This document shows positions 6,874 to 12,976 of a stretch of 14,505 nucleotides of DNA, piece after piece. The first letter of the stretch is position 1. Every line of letters begins with the position of its first letter. This DNA comes from an uncultured Planctomycetales bacterium (GTDB lineage Bacteria; Planctomycetota; Planctomycetia; Isosphaerales; Isosphaeraceae), in NCBI GenBank assembly GCA_937997355.1, contig CALKTZ010000422.1, positions 1-14,505 of the forward strand, written 5' to 3'. The position numbers were made by a program, and so were the translations under genes. The notes below the pieces were generated by a model. It did not search any database. It worked only from the letters and a program-made list of their open reading frames with translations, and was not told the origin of the DNA.

Positions 6874-7842
6874 TCACCAGAGCCCCTCTCGCGGATTGGA
6901 GGGGTTCCGAGATTGGAACTCCTCGATGAGCTTCCGGCTCTGCTCGTCGATGTTCCTGGGGACCGTCACCTTGAGGACCGCGAACAGGTCTCCGGCGGGC
7001 TTCCCGCCCGATGCCGGCACTCCCTGGCCCTTGAGGCGGAGCCGCTGACCGCTCGAACTCCCCGCCGGGATGGGGACCGCCTTCGTGCCGTCGAGCGTGG
7101 GGACGTCCACCTTGGCCCCGAGGATCGCCTCCCCGACCGCGATCGGGACTTCCACCGAGAGGTCGGCCCCGTCCCGTTTGAAATAAGGATGCGGCTCGAC
7201 CCGGATCCGGACGGTCAAATCTCCCGGCGGAGCCCCCTTGCCGCCCGGTTCTCCCTGCCCCTTGAGCCGGAGCTTGGCGCCGGTATCGACCCCCGGGGGA
7301 ATCTTGACGACCAGGCTTTCCTGCTTGCCCGAGGCCCGCTCGATGTCGAACGTGGTCTCGCCCCCTCGGACGGCGGTCAGGAAGGGGATCGTCAGGTCGG
7401 CCTCGACCGAATGGCCGGGGCGAGGTCCGGACTGCCGCCCCCCCCGCACTCGGCCGATCAGGTCGTCGAAGATGCCGCCCCCCCCCTGGACCCGGCCGCC
7501 TCCCGCCGACGGCCCGAAGAACTCGCTGAAGTCGATGGTCTCGTAGCCCGGTTCGCCGAACCGCGAGGTCCAGTCGGCCGCGCTCGCCCGAGGTCCCGCC
7601 CCGGCCGCCGCCATCCCCTCGAAGGCGGCGTGGCCGTAGCGGTCGTAGGCCGCCTTCTTCTCGGCGTCGGAGAGGATGTCGTAGGCATTCTGGGCTTCCT
7701 TGAACTTGCTCTCGGCCGTCTTGTCTCCCGGATTGACGTCCGGATGATACTTCCGCGCCATCGCCCGATAGGCCTTCTTGATCTGGTCGGCCGTGGCCTC
7801 TCGGGGAACTCCCAGAACTTCGTAGAAGTCTCGCTCGGGCAT
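6874..7842 (-). CDS. J-domain co-chaperone, DnaJ/CbpA type without zinc-finger region
   Basis: A 322-residue Hsp40 that delivers substrates to DnaK and stimulates its ATPase. The J domain (residues 4-70) has the helix II basic patch and intact His-Pro-Asp at 33-35 (KYHPDVNPGD), ending AAYDRYG. A Gly/Ala-rich linker with EFFG and IFDDLIGR motifs follows (about 75-140). From about 145 (GHSVEADLTIPFLTAVRGG) come the two beta-sandwich substrate-binding domains with GTKAVPIPAGSSSGQRLRLKG and DLFAVLKVTVP near the end. There is no CxxCxGxG zinc centre, so this is a type II (CbpA-like) protein and not canonical DnaJ. It is first in the minus-strand operon, followed by its probable MerR-type regulator. 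Two long C homopolymers on the plus strand (near 7434 and 7478-7486) encode the glycine-rich linker. Confidence 0.93.
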   Translation of the reverse strand: MPERDFYEVLGVPREATADQIKKAYRAMARKYHPDVNPGDKTAESKFKEAQNAYDILSDAEKKAAYDRYGHAAFEGMAAAGAGPRASAADWTSRFGEPGYETIDFSEFFGPSAGGGRVQGGGGIFDDLIGRVRGGRQSGPRPGHSVEADLTIPFLTAVRGGETTFDIERASGKQESLVVKIPPGVDTGAKLRLKGQGEPGGKGAPPGDLTVRIRVEPHPYFKRDGADLSVEVPIAVGEAILGAKVDVPTLDGTKAVPIPAGSSSGQRLRLKGQGVPASGGKPAGDLFAVLKVTVPRNIDEQSRKLIEEFQSRNPSNPREGLW

Positions 7843-8079
7843 CGCCTTACCGATCTTTCAGGGGCCGTCCGACATCGGAGCCGGACATGATAATCGCGAC
7901 CAGATCACACCAGGAAGTTTACCGCCGGAATCCGTGAAGATTCAAGCGTGTACGAAACGCCTGTATATTAATATCGACCAAACCAGCCGGAAGGTTCAGC
8001 CGACTCGATCGGCCGGGGAGCGAGAGTACCGTGTCCACTCCTCGCGAAACTCAAACTGATACGACATGGGAATTTCTCG

Positions 8080-8085
8080 TATACT
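8080..8085 (+). promoter_or_regulatory. Candidate -10 box of the first toxin-antitoxin operon
   Basis: TATACT lies 31 nt before the antitoxin start, inside a relatively AT-rich stretch. A start near 8092 would give a leader of about 25 nt carrying the strong ribosome site. No good -35 box is visible at the right distance. The self-complementary GTATAC overlapping the box could contribute to autoregulation. Confidence 0.35.
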
Positions 8086-8116
8086 TGGACGGTAGTGAAA
8101 TCGAGGAGGTGTGACG

Positions 8117-8401
8117 GTGGGACAGAAAATCATTGAAGGGACGTGGGAACAGGTCAGGCGGCGAGGGAGAGAACTGGCCGGGCATCGGGTCCGCGTCACC
8201 GTGCTCGACGAGTTCACGGTTCCGGCCGATCCGACATCTCAAGAGAAGCTCGCTGAAGAGGCGTTCAAGCAGCACCTGCTCGCTTCAGGACTCGTGAGTC
8301 GGCTCCCGTCATCACTCGACATGGGAGCTGACGAGGAAGATGCCCCTATTACCGTTTCCGGCGAACCCGTCTCGGAAACCATCCTTCGCGAGCGTCGGTA
8401 A
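8117..8401 (+). CDS. Putative antitoxin of a VapBC-type pair
   Basis: A 94-residue acidic protein directly upstream of a PIN toxin. It opens with IIEGTWEQVRRRGRELAGHRVRVTVL (in part residues 5-30), a pattern I associate with small antitoxins paired with VapC toxins in planctomycetes and cyanobacteria. It ends with PITVSGEPVSETILRERR, the likely toxin-wrapping tail. The N-terminal part has no typical ribbon-helix-helix or AbrB signature that I can assign with certainty. The start is decided by the ribosome site: GAGGAGG (8103-8109) is 7 nt from GTG 8117 but only 1 nt from GTG 8111. The toxin gene begins 2 nt after the stop, which implies translational coupling. It probably neutralises the toxin and represses its own operon; the second role is inferred from the family. 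Confidence 0.75.
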   Translation: MGQKIIEGTWEQVRRRGRELAGHRVRVTVLDEFTVPADPTSQEKLAEEAFKQHLLASGLVSRLPSSLDMGADEEDAPITVSGEPVSETILRERR

Positions 8402-8403
8402 GC

Positions 8404-8868
8404 GTGAGCGTCTACTTCCTCGATACCAGCACGCTGGTCAAGCGCAATGTCCAGGAGACCGGAACCGCGTGGGTCCGCGACCTGACCCATTCCGGTTCTC
8501 CCCATGACCTTTACATTGCTCGCATCTCCGTCGTTGAACTGGTTGCCGCCATCAGTCGACGCGAACGAGGGGGGCATCTGACATCAGCACAGGCTGCCGC
8601 CGTCATCGGGCACTTTCGCAAGCGGCTATCCCAACGCTATATCGTCGTCGAACTCTCACCGGCTCTGTTCGACGAGGCTTCTCGACTGGCCCGGAAACAT
8701 GGGCTTCGCGGTTACGATGCCGTTCAACTCGCCGCGGCGATGGCGCTCAATCAGTCGAGACTGCCCCGCGGCCTCCCACCCGTAATACTCGTTTCGGCGG
8801 ACGCGGAGTTGAATCGGGCGGCGGTCGCGGAGGGCTTGCTCGTCGAGAATCCGAATCAGCACCCTTGA
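8404..8868 (+). CDS. VapC-type PIN-domain ribonuclease toxin
   Basis: A 154-residue PIN domain, the fold of VapC toxins, which cleave RNA (often tRNA or rRNA) with Mg2+ or Mn2+. All four acidic positions are present: Asp7 (FLDTSTLVKR), Glu45 (ISVVELVAAI), Asp105 (GLRGYDAVQLAAA) and Asp133 (VSADAELNRAA). The protein is therefore probably active. It starts at GTG 8404, two bases after the antitoxin stop, without a good ribosome site of its own, so its synthesis should depend on antitoxin translation. The C-terminal AEGLLVENP is typical of the family. The RNA target cannot be predicted. Confidence 0.92.
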   Translation: MSVYFLDTSTLVKRNVQETGTAWVRDLTHSGSPHDLYIARISVVELVAAISRRERGGHLTSAQAAAVIGHFRKRLSQRYIVVELSPALFDEASRLARKHGLRGYDAVQLAAAMALNQSRLPRGLPPVILVSADAELNRAAVAEGLLVENPNQHP

Positions 8869-8955
8869 TTCGTCCCTCGCGATCGATCCGCTCTTCTTTC
8901 TCCCTCCAACGCCGCCGTCATGAACACGGCGACACTCGCGAAGGGACGGCGGGAT

Positions 8956-8964
8956 TGCTACAAT
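8956..8964 (+). promoter_or_regulatory. Extended -10 promoter upstream of the receiver-like gene and mrp
   Basis: TGCTACAAT matches the extended -10 TGnTATAAT with one change. Transcription would start near 8971, about 90 nt before the receiver-like gene at 9063. No -35 box is clear. The sequence around it resembles that of the extended -10 at 1938-1946. Confidence 0.4.
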
Positions 8965-9062
8965 ACTGTTCATGATTGGGAGGGCCGGCCTTCACGAGTT
9001 CGCCCCGCGACCGTCTGCTTGGGGCGTGAGGCCGGTCGCGAAGCGGTCCGGGACGGCAAACC

Positions 9063-9533
9063 GTGGCAGCAGGCGTTGCGATCATCCTGCATGAACGACT
9101 GGGAAACTGGTCTCGGCAATTGCGTCCCCGACTCCACGGGCGAGGGGTCCGCTGGTTCGAGACGCGCTCGGCGTCGGATCTCGACAAGGCGGTGGCCCGG
9201 CGATCGACGCCCATCGCCGTGATCGACCTGGCGCAACGTTCCCTCGACGGCCTGGCCGACGTGGACCGAATTCGGAAGCTGGCCCCCGGCAGCCTGATCC
9301 TGGTGATCGACCCCGACGCGAACGACGAGGTCGCCGAACTGGCCCGAGAGCTTGGAGCCACCCTGGTCTTCTCCGGCGCGGTCCCTCCTCCCGAGGTTTC
9401 CCGGTTGCTGAACCGCTGGATCGATCTGGCCGCGTCGCGGACGGGTCGGGAAGGATGGTCGCGGTCCGACGACGGGGACACACTCCCCGAGCCCTGGAAC
9501 TGGCTGAACCCGTATCTCAAAGGTATTTCCTGA
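9063..9533 (+). CDS. Degenerate response-regulator receiver-like protein
   Basis: A 156-residue protein with an apparent CheY-like alternating alpha/beta pattern: VAIILHERLGNW (residues 5-16), IAVIDLAQRSLDGL (51-64) with Asp55 at the usual phosphoacceptor strand end, SLILVIDPDANDEVAELARELGATLVFSG (in part 77-105) and a final amphipathic helix (EVSRLLNRWIDL). The acidic pair expected after strand 1 and the conserved lysine after strand 5 are missing, so phosphorylation like a normal receiver is unlikely. There is no output domain, and the tail (125-156) is hydrophilic. It starts at GTG 9063 with a poor ribosome site, so the start is uncertain. It lies 86 bp upstream of the Mrp ATPase gene and is probably co-transcribed with it. 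A link in function is only inferred. Confidence 0.6.
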   Translation: MAAGVAIILHERLGNWSRQLRPRLHGRGVRWFETRSASDLDKAVARRSTPIAVIDLAQRSLDGLADVDRIRKLAPGSLILVIDPDANDEVAELARELGATLVFSGAVPPPEVSRLLNRWIDLAASRTGREGWSRSDDGDTLPEPWNWLNPYLKGIS

Positions 9534-9619
9534 CGCCTCGGATCGGGCTCGCCGAGCCGAGGTCTCTTTCTTGCTCCTTTCCCATGGCTGCGGCGAGGCC
9601 GCGTGAGGAACCGATTTCG

Positions 9620-10786
9620 ATGTTCGGCAAGACCAACCCGACCCTCACCGAACGCGATGTGCTCGATGCTCTGAAAGGGGTCAAGGACCCCGACCTCGGC
9701 CGCGACCTCGTCGACCTGGGGATGATCAAGGACGTCCGGATCGCCGGGGATACCATCTCGCTGGCCGTGAACCTGACCACCCCCGCCTGCCCCCTCAAGG
9801 CGCAGATCGAGCGCGACGTCCGCACCGCCCTCCAGAGCCGGCTCCCCGGCGAATGGACCTTCCAGGTCGCCATGACGGCCGACGTGCGCGGCAAGGGGAT
9901 CCAGGAGAAGGGAGACATCCCGGGGGTCAAGAACGTCATCGCGGTCGGCTCGGGCAAGGGGGGAGTCGGCAAGTCGACCATGGCGGCGTCGATCGCCTTC
10001 GGCCTCAGGGCCTACGGCTCGAAGGTCGGCCTGATGGACGCCGACGTGTATGGCCCCTCGATCCCCCACCTCGTCGGGGCGTCAGGGCGGCCGATGGCGA
10101 AGGGGGAGCGGATTCAGCCGATCGAGGCCAACGGACTCAAGCTCATGTCGATGGGCTTCCTGCTTGAACCCGAGCGGGCCGTGATCATGCGCGGGCCGAT
10201 GCTCCATGGGATCATGCAACAGTTTCTCCACCAGGTCGATTGGGGGGATCTGGATTACCTCGTCATCGACCTCCCTCCCGGGACCGGCGACGTCCCGCTG
10301 ACCCTCTCGCAGAGCCTCCCCCTGACCGGGGCGGTGGTCGTTTGCACCCCTCAGGAGGTCGCGCTGCTCGACGCCACCCGCGCCATCTCGATGTTCCGGC
10401 AGCTCAAGGTGCCCATCCTGGGGATGATCGAGAACATGGCCTTCTTCGACATGGCCGCCTACCTCTCCGATCGAGGGAGTGATAGAGCCCGGGAACTGGT
10501 CCGCGACAAGGCGCTGTTCAACCGCCCCGAGGACGAGCGGGTCTACCTGTTCGGCCGGGGGGGGGCCAAGCGCAAGGCCGAGGAGATGGGGGTTCCGTTC
10601 CTGGGGGAAGTCCCGTTGAACATCATCCTCCGGGAATCAGGCGATGAAGGAAAGCTCGACCACGCGCTCCGCGAAGGCTCGCCGGCCCGTCCTTATCTTC
10701 TCGGGGTTGTGGAACAGCTCGCCGCCCAGATCAGCATCCAGAACATCAAGACCCCGAAAATGCCCAAGCTGGAAATCCTGAGTTAA
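9620..10786 (+). CDS. Mrp/ApbC-family P-loop ATPase (Fe-S cluster carrier type) lacking the CxxC motif
   Basis: A 388-residue protein. An N-terminal MIP18/DUF59 domain (about 8-90, with TTPACPLK at 53-60) is followed by an Mrp/NBP35-type ATPase: deviant Walker A GKGGVGKST (112-120), DADVYGPSIPHL (140-151), Walker B VIDLPPGTGD (215-224), VVCTPQEVALLDATRA (240-255) and MIENM (269-273). Relatives normally have a Cys-x-x-Cys just after IENM that holds a shared Fe-S cluster at the dimer interface. Here residues 275-309 form a hydrophilic insertion with no cysteine, before FGRGGAKRKAEEMGVPFLGE; only Cys57 and Cys242 remain in the whole protein. Fe-S transfer by the usual mechanism is therefore doubtful. 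The ATG at 9620 is chosen because GAGGAA lies 10 nt upstream and the family begins there; the open frame extends further. A 9-G run (10557-10565) follows the insertion. Confidence 0.88.
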   Translation: MFGKTNPTLTERDVLDALKGVKDPDLGRDLVDLGMIKDVRIAGDTISLAVNLTTPACPLKAQIERDVRTALQSRLPGEWTFQVAMTADVRGKGIQEKGDIPGVKNVIAVGSGKGGVGKSTMAASIAFGLRAYGSKVGLMDADVYGPSIPHLVGASGRPMAKGERIQPIEANGLKLMSMGFLLEPERAVIMRGPMLHGIMQQFLHQVDWGDLDYLVIDLPPGTGDVPLTLSQSLPLTGAVVVCTPQEVALLDATRAISMFRQLKVPILGMIENMAFFDMAAYLSDRGSDRARELVRDKALFNRPEDERVYLFGRGGAKRKAEEMGVPFLGEVPLNIILRESGDEGKLDHALREGSPARPYLLGVVEQLAAQISIQNIKTPKMPKLEILS

Positions 10787-10799
10787 GCCTGGTAATCCC

Positions 10800-11250
10800 A
10801 AATTGGGTTCGTTTCGTCAAAATGTCGGACTCGAAATTGGGTTCGTTTCGTCAAAAGAGGTAACTGAAGAAGTCTCGGCAGAATGCCAGACCCGGGGAAA
10901 CTGCATCCCCAAATTGGGTTCGTTTCGTCAAAAGAGCAGGGCATCTGCCGGGAAAATCGAGGTCAAGCGACCCAAAAAGCGAACCAATTGATGCGCCGAC
11001 GAACCAAACGCGGCTCCCAACGCCAAATTGGGTTCGTTCGGCGAAATTACCCATGCCTGGGAATTGGCTCTTCTCGGGCAAATTGGGTTCGTTCGGCGAA
11101 ATTCCCAGTTCTGGGAAATTGGGTTCGTTCGCGTATTCTGTTCGGCGCGTACCACCGGTCGGCCCCGCCGAAATCGCCGACCGTAGGTCTCCGATGCCTG
11201 CTTCACGAAATTGGGTTTGTTCGCGCAAATTGGGTTTGTTCGCGCAAAAT
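10800..11250. repeat. Interspersed repeat cluster, core AAATTGGGTTYGTT
   Basis: Eight clear copies of an approximately 19-nt unit begin at 10800, 10834, 10911, 11025, 11080, 11116, 11208 and 11227. The first three are identical over 23 nt (AAATTGGGTTCGTTTCGTC then AAAA). The copies at 11025, 11080 and 11116 continue TTCGGCG or TTCGCG. The last two (AAATTGGGTTTGTTCGCGC) are head-to-tail. A decayed copy starts at 11062. Two units run into small inverted repeats, 11045-11065 (CCCA/TGGG) and 11099-11120 (TTCCCAG/CTGGGAA). Shortened opposite-orientation matches (CGAACCAA) occur at 10980 and 11000. Open frames across the block read as repetitive NEPN/TNPI/RTQF peptides on the minus strand and are probably spurious. 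Spacers differ in length and sequence, and no cas genes are nearby, so this is not a CRISPR array. It fills the gap of more than 480 bp after mrp. Confidence 0.9.
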
Positions 11251-11274
11251 CTCAAGAGGCAAAGAAAGCCGAGA

Positions 11275-11715
11275 TTACCGAGGCTCATCATCTAAAGATT
11301 TTCGTCGATTGACCAACCCGTAAAAACCGGTGACGAACGACCCCACGAACCAGCAGATCGAACAAACCGCCACCACATCATACCAGTTCGGGTCGGACCA
11401 GTTTTCGGCGATCAAGCATCCGAGGATGCCCATCATCGGGCCGATCATGAGGACCGAGAGGAGATCGGTCCGCCGCCACCAGGCCGCGAGGATGGCCAAT
11501 CCGGTGAGAAGGCTGTGACTGACCCAGAACGGAATTGCGATTCCATTGAGCAGCTTGAACGCATCGGGCCGAACATGTGGCCCGAATCCGAAATTAAGGA
11601 GACTCTCGATGTCTCCACGGCCGGCCAGGATGAGGCCCGAAACGGCAACCCAGATGAGCAGGAGTGGCGCGACGATCCAGGGACACGGATCGGGAAAACG
11701 ACGAGCGTTGTTCAT
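11275..11715 (-). CDS. Four-helix membrane protein of unknown function
   Basis: A 146-residue protein with four hydrophobic segments: about 12-31 (WIVAPLLLIWVAVSGLIL), 59-79 (IAIPFWVSHSLLTGLAILAAW), 85-103 (LLSVLMIGPMMGILGCLIA) and 112-134 (YDVVAVCSICWFVGSFVTGFYG). A short basic N-terminus and a charged tail (NRRKSLDDEPR) suggest both ends face the cytoplasm. I do not recognise the family. The ATG at 11715 is chosen over an upstream in-frame GTG (11772) because the purine-rich AGAAGAGAA lies just before it and the hydrophobic region then begins after about 11 residues. The stop is about 25 bp beyond the repeat cluster. A doubtful small ORF ends 8 nt before its start. Confidence 0.75.
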   Translation of the reverse strand: MNNARRFPDPCPWIVAPLLLIWVAVSGLILAGRGDIESLLNFGFGPHVRPDAFKLLNGIAIPFWVSHSLLTGLAILAAWWRRTDLLSVLMIGPMMGILGCLIAENWSDPNWYDVVAVCSICWFVGSFVTGFYGLVNRRKSLDDEPR

Positions 11716-11723
11716 TTCTCTTC

Positions 11724-11942
11724 TCAGACGTCGATCGCGGATCGTCGTGGGTTTGTCATGACTTCTACACACTCGTTGCCGGCAGGAGCGACGGGCTGGA
11801 GCTGAAAAGTTGAGAGTAAGTTAGGGTCACGGCATCTCAATGCGTCACGACCTTCGCCGTCTTTGGCTACCTCAAGTGCTGCTTCAAGAACCGGATTCAA
11901 TTGAAAATCGGGCATCACTTCCCTGAGTAGTTCATACTTCAT
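11724..11942 (-). CDS. Doubtful small ORF, 72 residues
   Basis: An open frame beginning MKYELLREVMPDFQLNPVLE and ending TNPRRSAIDV fills the gap between the second PIN toxin and the four-helix membrane protein, ending 8 nt before the latter's ATG. Base composition is clearly less GC-rich than the neighbours, and codon third positions are mixed (GAA, TTT, CTT, GCA), unlike the host genes. This could mark a transferred or decaying gene. The frame is also open upstream into the toxin gene, and an in-frame TTG near 11979 could extend it. No ribosome site or known domain is visible. It may be a remnant and not a working gene. Confidence 0.3.
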   Translation of the reverse strand: MKYELLREVMPDFQLNPVLEAALEVAKDGEGRDALRCRDPNLLSTFQLQPVAPAGNECVEVMTNPRRSAIDV

Positions 11943-12012
11943 GTCAATTTTTGCATCACGAATACCCTTTTCGTGCTTCAAAGCGTTGTGAAATAGATTA
12001 AGGCAGGACGAA

Positions 12013-12435
12013 TCATCCGTAGATGGAAACGCCCACCGCGAGAGCGGCGTTCTTGAGCTTCCCGTCGAGAGTTGCGAGCGGCAGCCCTCGCCGCATCGCG
12101 AGTTCGAGATATGCCGCATCGTAGGCGGAGAGGTTCTGCGAACGGGCGAGGGCCAGCGTGCCGCTCCAGGCGTGGGACGCCGTCTCTCCGTCGACTTCGA
12201 TTGAGAGCGTTTCAAGAATGCCCAACCAGGCCGTCGCCTGGGCTTCAGTGGAGCGTTTCCTCCGCTCGCCGACGAGCACCGTGTTGGCCACTTCGAGCGG
12301 CCAGAGCGAGGGGACGACGGCACGCCCTGCTTCAAGATCCGTAAGGACCGCATCGGCGTAGTCGTTCGATTCGTCGGCGAAGTACCAAGCCATCGTGACC
12401 GAGCCGTCGAGGACAAATTCCTTTGGCTTCTTCAT
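12013..12435 (-). CDS. VapC-type PIN-domain ribonuclease toxin (second pair)
   Basis: A 140-residue PIN domain of a subfamily different from the first toxin. The acidic residues are Asp10 (FVLDGSVTMAWYF), Glu48 (WPLEVANTVL), Asp106 (NLSAYDAAYLELA) and Asp124 (LATLDGKLKNAA), so the metal site looks complete. It should act as a cytoplasmic RNase held in check by the Phd/YefM-type protein encoded 39 bp upstream. GGAG (12441-12444) lies 5 nt before the ATG, so unlike the first toxin it has its own ribosome site and is not strictly coupled to the antitoxin. The C-terminus ends in the typical ALAVGVSIYG. Confidence 0.92.
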   Translation of the reverse strand: MKKPKEFVLDGSVTMAWYFADESNDYADAVLTDLEAGRAVVPSLWPLEVANTVLVGERRKRSTEAQATAWLGILETLSIEVDGETASHAWSGTLALARSQNLSAYDAAYLELAMRRGLPLATLDGKLKNAALAVGVSIYG

Positions 12436-12474
12436 CGCAACTCCATTCGCGGTGCGGGTTCAGCGGGAGGACAC

Positions 12475-12732
12475 TTAGAAGCGTCGTCCTTCTTCAATCA
12501 TCTCGCGAATCGTGATGCCGGGCCCCAGCGTGGGAGCGCTCTCTTTCTGAAACCGTTTCATCGCCTGAACGGCATCCTTCGGCGTCGTCTGGGGCTTCAC
12601 GCTTTCGGGAGGGACGAGGACGGCCATGGGCACGCCACGTTTCATGATGGTGATTCGCTCACCCTTGGCCACCCGCTCCAGGAGCTGGGGCAGGTGCGTC
12701 TTCGCTTCGTAGGACCCGATAGACGATTCCAT
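12475..12732 (-). CDS. Phd/YefM-family antitoxin
   Basis: An 85-residue protein matching the Phd/YefM fold: an N-terminal DNA-binding and dimerising domain (SIGSYEAKTHLPQLLERVAKGE, in part residues 4-25, then RITIMKRGVPMAVLVP) and a flexible C-terminal tail (GPGITIREMIEEGRRF) that would wrap the toxin. Phd-type antitoxins both neutralise the partner and repress their own promoter. It is the first gene of the pair, with the PIN toxin 39 bp downstream on the same strand. GGAG lies 5 nt from the ATG. Upstream (12746-12769) are clustered short palindromes suited to autoregulation. Confidence 0.92.
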   Translation of the reverse strand: MESSIGSYEAKTHLPQLLERVAKGERITIMKRGVPMAVLVPPESVKPQTTPKDAVQAMKRFQKESAPTLGPGITIREMIEEGRRF

Positions 12733-12976
12733 GACGTCTCCATTCAGTCGACTAGTCTAAGGACCAGTCTATCTTAGTTTGAATCGTAGGCCAAGGAGAA
12801 TCCGCACGCACGACATACCTCATGCACAGATTGTATGACAACTCCTCAACCGAGCGATGGAATCTTTCACGAATTCCGTCCACAACAGGGGTTATCCACC
12901 ACGGACGGCCCCCCAATCGCGCCGTCGCGACAAATCGCTTAAGCAGACCTTCCGGCGCTGCGCCTGTCGCCGTGCA
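12733..12976. other. Intergenic gap between zwf and the toxin-antitoxin operon
   Basis: Apart from the candidate operator next to the antitoxin start, this 244-bp gap shows nothing clear. A single DnaA-box-like TTATCCACC lies at 12892-12900. The short GGCGCTGCGCC near 12954 is too small for a convincing zwf terminator. Open frames here are unsupported. Confidence 0.4.
12746..12769 (-). promoter_or_regulatory. Candidate operator of the Phd-type toxin-antitoxin operon
   Basis: Three short symmetrical sites crowd just upstream of the antitoxin start: AGTCGACT (12746-12753), GACTAGTC (12750-12757) and GACCAGTC (12762-12769). The last two are related and 12 bp apart. On the minus strand they give a repeated TAGACTRG, and TAGACT could serve as a -10. 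Repeated palindromes about one helical turn apart fit cooperative binding by a Phd/YefM dimer. This is inferred from position and symmetry. Confidence 0.4.

Noticed and set aside
7938..7975. HAIR-type operator (HspR site) upstream of the J-protein gene
   Set aside because: CTTGAAT occurs on the minus strand, but the matching inverted arm is absent. Nearby ATATTAATAT is a short AT palindrome and not a HAIR element.
8111..8116. GTG 8111 as antitoxin start
   Set aside because: It would lie only 1 nt from the ribosome site GAGGAGG; GTG 8117 has a normal 7-nt spacing.
10800..11250. CRISPR array
   Set aside because: Repeats are about 19 nt with very uneven spacers, some units are directly tandem, and there are no cas genes.
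10851..11291. Protein-coding genes across the repeat cluster on either strand
   Set aside because: The reading frames consist of repeat-derived peptides, lack ribosome sites and overlap each other.
12892..12900. DnaA box or replication origin
   Set aside because: There is only one imperfect box, with no cluster, no AT-rich unwinding region and no dnaA or dnaN. The rnpA-yidD genes alone do not show an origin.
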